DNA from: Methanoplanus endosymbiosus
Lineage (GTDB): Archaea; Halobacteriota; Methanomicrobia; Methanomicrobiales; Methanomicrobiaceae
NCBI RefSeq assembly: GCF_024662215.1
Contig: NZ_CP096115.1
Location: 1,550,001-1,614,000 of the forward strand
Direction of reading: 5' to 3'
Length of the DNA: 64,000 nucleotides
Shown one piece after another: positions 60,836-64,000 of the stretch (position 1 is the stretch's first letter; every line of letters starts with the position of its first letter). The position numbers were made by a program, and so were the translations under genes. Under the pieces are notes generated by a model. The model ran no database searches. It was given only the letters and a program-made list of their open reading frames with translations, and was not told where the DNA came from.

Positions 60836-61174
60836 GGATTCATAAATTATCAAGAATATGTTACTTATTTTGGGGACACAATAATATCATTATTTTTTTA
60901 TAAATTGGAGCTCATACCCCTTAATGACTGCCAGATAAATCACAAAACTTTGTGCTTCATCCAGATCATGTATCTCATATAGTCTGTTATCATAAAAGCA
61001 CCTATCGCACATTCCACCCAACAGACATTTTACAAAGGCGTCCTTGACAATCACCAAAACCAAGCAGTGTAATTATCCGGAGAGTAAAAACCATTTTGCA
61101 CTAAAAACAACAAATATCCAATAACTAAAGGAGTATAAAGGTAACAATAAAAAAATCGGGAGAGGGCAATTAAA
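60836..61174. other. Intergenic stretch holding one candidate short minus-strand gene
   Basis: Apart from a possible small gene at 60890-61012 the stretch is A/T-rich. It ends with a GGGAGAGGG run that serves as ribosome binding site for the next gene. No repeats or RNA gene were recognised. Confidence 0.4.
60890..61012 (-). CDS. Possible 40-aa CxxC small protein
   Basis: An open minus-strand frame from ATG 61012 encodes 40 residues beginning MCDRCFYDNRLYEIHDLD and ending in a basic tail; a GTG at 61054 would add 14 residues. It has natural protein composition and one CxxC pair but no recognised family. GGGTGG lies just 1-2 nt before the ATG, too close for an ideal ribosome binding site, so the start and reality of the gene are uncertain. 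Confidence 0.35.
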   Translation of the reverse strand: MCDRCFYDNRLYEIHDLDEAQSFVIYLAVIKGYELQFIKK

Positions 61175-62290
61175 GTGAATAAGGAATCAGATGATCATAA
61201 ATCACAAAATCAGAGGACTTCAAGGGGTCGCACCAGAGAGGGAGCTATTTTTCCAATTCCAGCAGAAAAAAACATCCTGCCGGAGGACTATGGAGAAATA
61301 TTTGAAGACATTAAGAAAAGAATCAAATCTGAACGAATTAATGTTACACTCAAAGCAAACGCTGCCATGGTAATGCTTTACTGGGACATTGGGAATGTAA
61401 TCCTGACCCGCCAGAAAAAAGAAGGATGGGGAGCAAAAATAATTGACCGCCTGTCACATGACCTGAAAGTCGCCTTTCCTGATATGACTGGCTTATCTCC
61501 CAGAAATCTCAAATATATGCGAAAATTTGCCAGTGCCTGGCCAAAGCGTGAAATTGTGCAAGAGCATCTTGCACAAATTACCTGGTATCACAATCTTGCT
61601 CTGTTGGAAAAATGTGATGAGCCACAGATAAGACTGTGGTATGCACACAGAACCATCGAAAACGGATGGAGTCGGAATATTCTGGCCATTCAGATCAAAA
61701 ATCAACTGCATGAACGCCAAGGTAAAGCACTTAATAATTTCAAAAATTTACTTCCTCCAGAAGATTCAGATATGGCGGCACAGATATTTAAGGATCCGTA
61801 TCTCTTTGATTTCCTGGGTACCGCTGATCCACGCAAAGAGCGTGAGGTTGAACAGGCCCTTATAGATCACGTTCAAAATTTTCTCCTCGAAATGGGTACA
61901 GGATTTGCATTTGTAGGAAAACAGGTACTACTGGAAGTTGGCGAAAGTGATTTTTACTTAGATCTGCTTTTTTACCACCTAAAACTGCGTTGTTTTGTAG
62001 TCGTTGAATTAAAAGCAGTACCGTTTGAACCAGCTTTTGTTGGCCAGCTTAATATGTATCTCTCCGCTGTCGATGACCTGCTTCGACATCCGGATGACAA
62101 CAGAACCATAGGTCTTCTACTTTGCAGAAGTAAAAACAGGCTTGTTGCAGAGTATTCTTTGAGAGGATTTAACAGTCCAATGGGTGTTGCCGATTGGGAA
62201 ACTGAATTAACTGAAAAACTTCCGGAAGATTTAATGGGCAGTCTCCCATCAATTGAAGAAATTGAAGCTGAACTGAAAGATAAAATTTAA
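61175..62290 (+). CDS. YhcG/DUF1016 PDDEXK nuclease-family protein
   Basis: A 371-residue protein of the YhcG/DUF1016 family: an N-terminal helical DUF1016 domain (LYWDIGNVILTRQKKEGWG; LSPRNLKYMRKFASAWP) followed by a PDDEXK nuclease domain with D263 and E278-x-K280. Start is a GTG preceded by GGGAGAGGG. These proteins are abundant in mobile and defence-rich regions, and their substrates are unsettled. It lies between a STAS-like gene and a DUF234 ATPase and may belong to the same variable zone. Confidence 0.9.
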   Translation: MNKESDDHKSQNQRTSRGRTREGAIFPIPAEKNILPEDYGEIFEDIKKRIKSERINVTLKANAAMVMLYWDIGNVILTRQKKEGWGAKIIDRLSHDLKVAFPDMTGLSPRNLKYMRKFASAWPKREIVQEHLAQITWYHNLALLEKCDEPQIRLWYAHRTIENGWSRNILAIQIKNQLHERQGKALNNFKNLLPPEDSDMAAQIFKDPYLFDFLGTADPRKEREVEQALIDHVQNFLLEMGTGFAFVGKQVLLEVGESDFYLDLLFYHLKLRCFVVVELKAVPFEPAFVGQLNMYLSAVDDLLRHPDDNRTIGLLLCRSKNRLVAEYSLRGFNSPMGVADWETELTEKLPEDLMGSLPSIEEIEAELKDKI

Positions 62291-62331
62291 TTCCTGAGAG
62301 AACAGGAACATCTGCCATAATGAGTTAAACA

Positions 62332-63777
62332 TCACTTCCAGCCGGAAAGATAAGATCTGCTTAATTCCCTTAAATCCTCCAGATCAAAGAGACGATATCC
62401 TTCTGCTCTAAGATTTTCCTTACCGGAAATCTCCTTTGCTATGAGAGCATATACTTCAGATCTCTTCTGGTTTTTCCATTCAACAAGGGGTGATTTTTTG
62501 GTTAGTGATTTTAATATTCCCCTCGCTTTCATCTCAGAGAGATTCATCCATTTGCACTCACAGAACAGTGCTTTGTCTGACGATTCATCAAATCCGACAA
62601 TATCAATCTCATTCTCCTTAAACCACCATCGCCCCAGTTTTGAAAAACGCATATCCTCAAAGAAAAATCCGTTTTGTATAATTTCCATACATAAATTCTC
62701 AAACATTTTCCCAAAGTAGACAGGCAACTCAGCCCTGGCTGACTCTAAGACTTCAGATCCTTTTTTTGTTTCAATCTCCATCCTGTGTGGATAGACAACT
62801 GCAAACCAGAAGTTAAGGTATGGATCTAAAATCCTGTAGTGCCTCTTCCGGTAGCCTGCATGTGCAGTTACAGGCATCTCATCCACAATGAGATGAATAC
62901 CTGCCAGAACCGAGAGATATTTCGACACCATACTCTTATCAAGCCCGGTCTGCTGACAGACTGATGAAAGAGTTGTAAATCCGGATGAGAGAGCACGAAG
63001 AATTGAAATGTAATTCCCTGCTTCACGAAATTCATAGTGCAGCAGGATCTCGGCCTCAAGGTACAGGTATGAACCCTTGCTTAGCATCTGCTGTAAAATG
63101 TTCTCCCACAAGGTAATTTCCGGATTAAACAGCCTGAGATATGCCGGAACACCACCGATAACAGACCAGACCATTATAAGTTCCTCCTCACTGTAAGGCA
63201 GAAATTTCCGGATATACGGATAAAAGAGAGGCTCGACCTGCCACTGCCCTGTTCTCCTGCCGTACAGCGGACTTTTGTAACCCAGCACCTCAGTTTCCAT
63301 CGTGCTGACTGAAGATCCGGAGAGTATAAGCATTATATTTTCATCTGAAAGTATCAGATCCCAGATCTTCTGAAACGCAGATGGAACACCTTTATCTTTT
63401 GAAATAAGATATGAGAACTCATCAATTACAATTACAACCCTCTCACCGGAATCAGGACTGAAATTTCTGTGGCTGATAAGGGATTTAAACAGAGCCTGCC
63501 AGTCAGGATAATTTGCTCTTTTAAAGTCCGGATCTCTGAGGTAATCACCTGCGACATCTGCAAAATCACGGATATTTGAGGCCTGTCCCTCCTCCGAAGC
63601 CATGAAATAAAAGCCCGGAAGGTTTTTGAGAAAACGGGAGATTAGAGTAGTCTTGCCAACCCTTCTCCTGCCGTATATTATTATCAGTTCCGGAATTCTG
63701 GAATTATAATGACCGGTTAAGAACTCCATCTCATCATTCCGGTCAATAAACTCCGGCACAGACATTTGTTGAGACAT
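62332..63777 (-). CDS. Archaeal ATPase with DUF234 C-terminal domain
   Basis: A 481-residue AAA-type ATPase of the archaeal ATPase/DUF234 group. Walker A is GRRRVGKT (residues 36-43), Walker B is VVIVIDEFSYL, and a winged-helix segment occupies about residues 240-290. The C-terminal DUF234 domain has a nuclease-like NEIDIVGF...ALFCECKW core. These proteins expand as lineage-specific families in archaea and are suspected mobile or defence genes. The start lies within a 9-bp inverted repeat pair. It converges with the DUF1016 gene. Confidence 0.92.
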   Translation of the reverse strand: MSQQMSVPEFIDRNDEMEFLTGHYNSRIPELIIIYGRRRVGKTTLISRFLKNLPGFYFMASEEGQASNIRDFADVAGDYLRDPDFKRANYPDWQALFKSLISHRNFSPDSGERVVIVIDEFSYLISKDKGVPSAFQKIWDLILSDENIMLILSGSSVSTMETEVLGYKSPLYGRRTGQWQVEPLFYPYIRKFLPYSEEELIMVWSVIGGVPAYLRLFNPEITLWENILQQMLSKGSYLYLEAEILLHYEFREAGNYISILRALSSGFTTLSSVCQQTGLDKSMVSKYLSVLAGIHLIVDEMPVTAHAGYRKRHYRILDPYLNFWFAVVYPHRMEIETKKGSEVLESARAELPVYFGKMFENLCMEIIQNGFFFEDMRFSKLGRWWFKENEIDIVGFDESSDKALFCECKWMNLSEMKARGILKSLTKKSPLVEWKNQKRSEVYALIAKEISGKENLRAEGYRLFDLEDLRELSRSYLSGWK

Positions 63778-63803
63778 AAGTATACTACTTTATACTCAAC
63801 AAA
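63765..63803. promoter_or_regulatory. 9-bp inverted repeat around the DUF234 ATPase promoter
   Basis: TTTGTTGAG (63765-63773) and CTCAACAAA (63795-63803) are a perfect 9-bp inverted repeat. The left arm lies within the first codons, and the spacer contains minus-strand TATA-like sequence. It could be an operator, or an RNA stem that hides the start. Confidence 0.45.
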
Positions 63804-64000
63804 CTGGTTTAATCTTTTCTCCGGGAATCTTTCAGCGGCCCGAATCTGCACTCAATAGAAGCACCGGTTGTAAGTTATCATACTGTCCAAAGTTAGATGA
63901 AATACTCAGATATTGGAACAATATTCAGACCACAGAACAGTTCATTTTTGCAAATCCTTCCTGCACAGATAGCAGAAACACCAATCCATAATCATTATCT
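63804..64000. other. Window end, no gene recognised
   Basis: No convincing gene, hairpin or repeat was found in the last 200 nt. Confidence 0.4.

Noticed and set aside
1-64000. CRISPR arrays, tRNA or rRNA genes
   Set aside because: No regularly spaced repeats of 24-40 nt and no recognisable tRNA or rRNA sequence were found on either strand by eye; a dedicated search was not possible.

Overview
The window looks like a euryarchaeal methanogen chromosome, most likely order Methanomicrobiales. The supporting evidence is a complete nine-gene A-type ATP synthase operon, archaellum-type ArlI/ArlJ plus an archaellin, a thermosome, membrane-anchored LonB, Nob1, a BofA-like membrane protein, DUF169, a citramalate-type branched-chain amino acid cluster, GGAGG/GGTGA ribosome binding sites and archaeal TATA boxes. 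The species assignment is inference; no rRNA or tRNA gene was seen.

Layout. (1) 1-12.7 kb is a defence-type island: a type I restriction-modification locus (hsdM, cut by the window edge, then dinD, rhuM, hsdS, a TIGR04141/DUF6119-type gene and hsdR), followed by a YgjP-like metalloprotease, a small winged-helix protein with nine tetrapeptide repeats, a hicB-hicA toxin-antitoxin pair and an AlbA_2/ATPase regulator that carries the same style of 12-nt repeat. (2) 12.9-21.2 kb, minus strand: ATP synthase operon H-I-K-E-C-F-A-B-D. (3) 21.5-30.6 kb: an unrecognised protein with a 50-aa zinc ribbon, a CDF metal exporter, an archaellin, arlJ, an arlI with a huge low-complexity N-terminus, and two divergent KaiC-like ATPases. 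(4) 30.6-42.5 kb: a decayed hicB, bofA-like, tldE/tldD, lonB, prs, nob1, a PRTase-like regulator, cheW, thermosome, a secreted protein, msrA and a TPR lipoprotein. (5) 42.8-46.9 kb: an ATPase/DUF4276 defence-like pair whose DUF4276 gene has an in-frame amber codon, then DUF169, an HxlR regulator and a ThiS/MoaD-like protein. (6) 47.0-56.5 kb: ilvC, leuA | cimA-ilvB-ilvN-leuC-leuD-leuB, divergent around three tandem palindromes. (7) 56.5-64 kb: a second ATPase plus nuclease-like pair, a SpoIIAA-like protein, a YhcG/DUF1016 nuclease and a DUF234 ATPase.

Main discovery. Between 56532 and 59102 a 161-residue gene, overlapping the preceding AAA ATPase gene by ATGA, has been interrupted twice: by a 1901-bp IS66-like element with an exact 8-bp target duplication, and by a 170-bp MITE-like element with an exact 6-bp target duplication. 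Removing both elements and one copy of each duplication restores one uninterrupted frame with a PD-(D/E)xK-like core (D42...E55-V-K57). The ATPase is intact. I do not recognise this two-gene arrangement as a named system; it is a candidate ATPase plus nuclease defence module caught with its effector inactivated. The 43-kb ATPase/DUF4276 pair and the orphan hicB show the same theme of decayed effectors beside intact partners.
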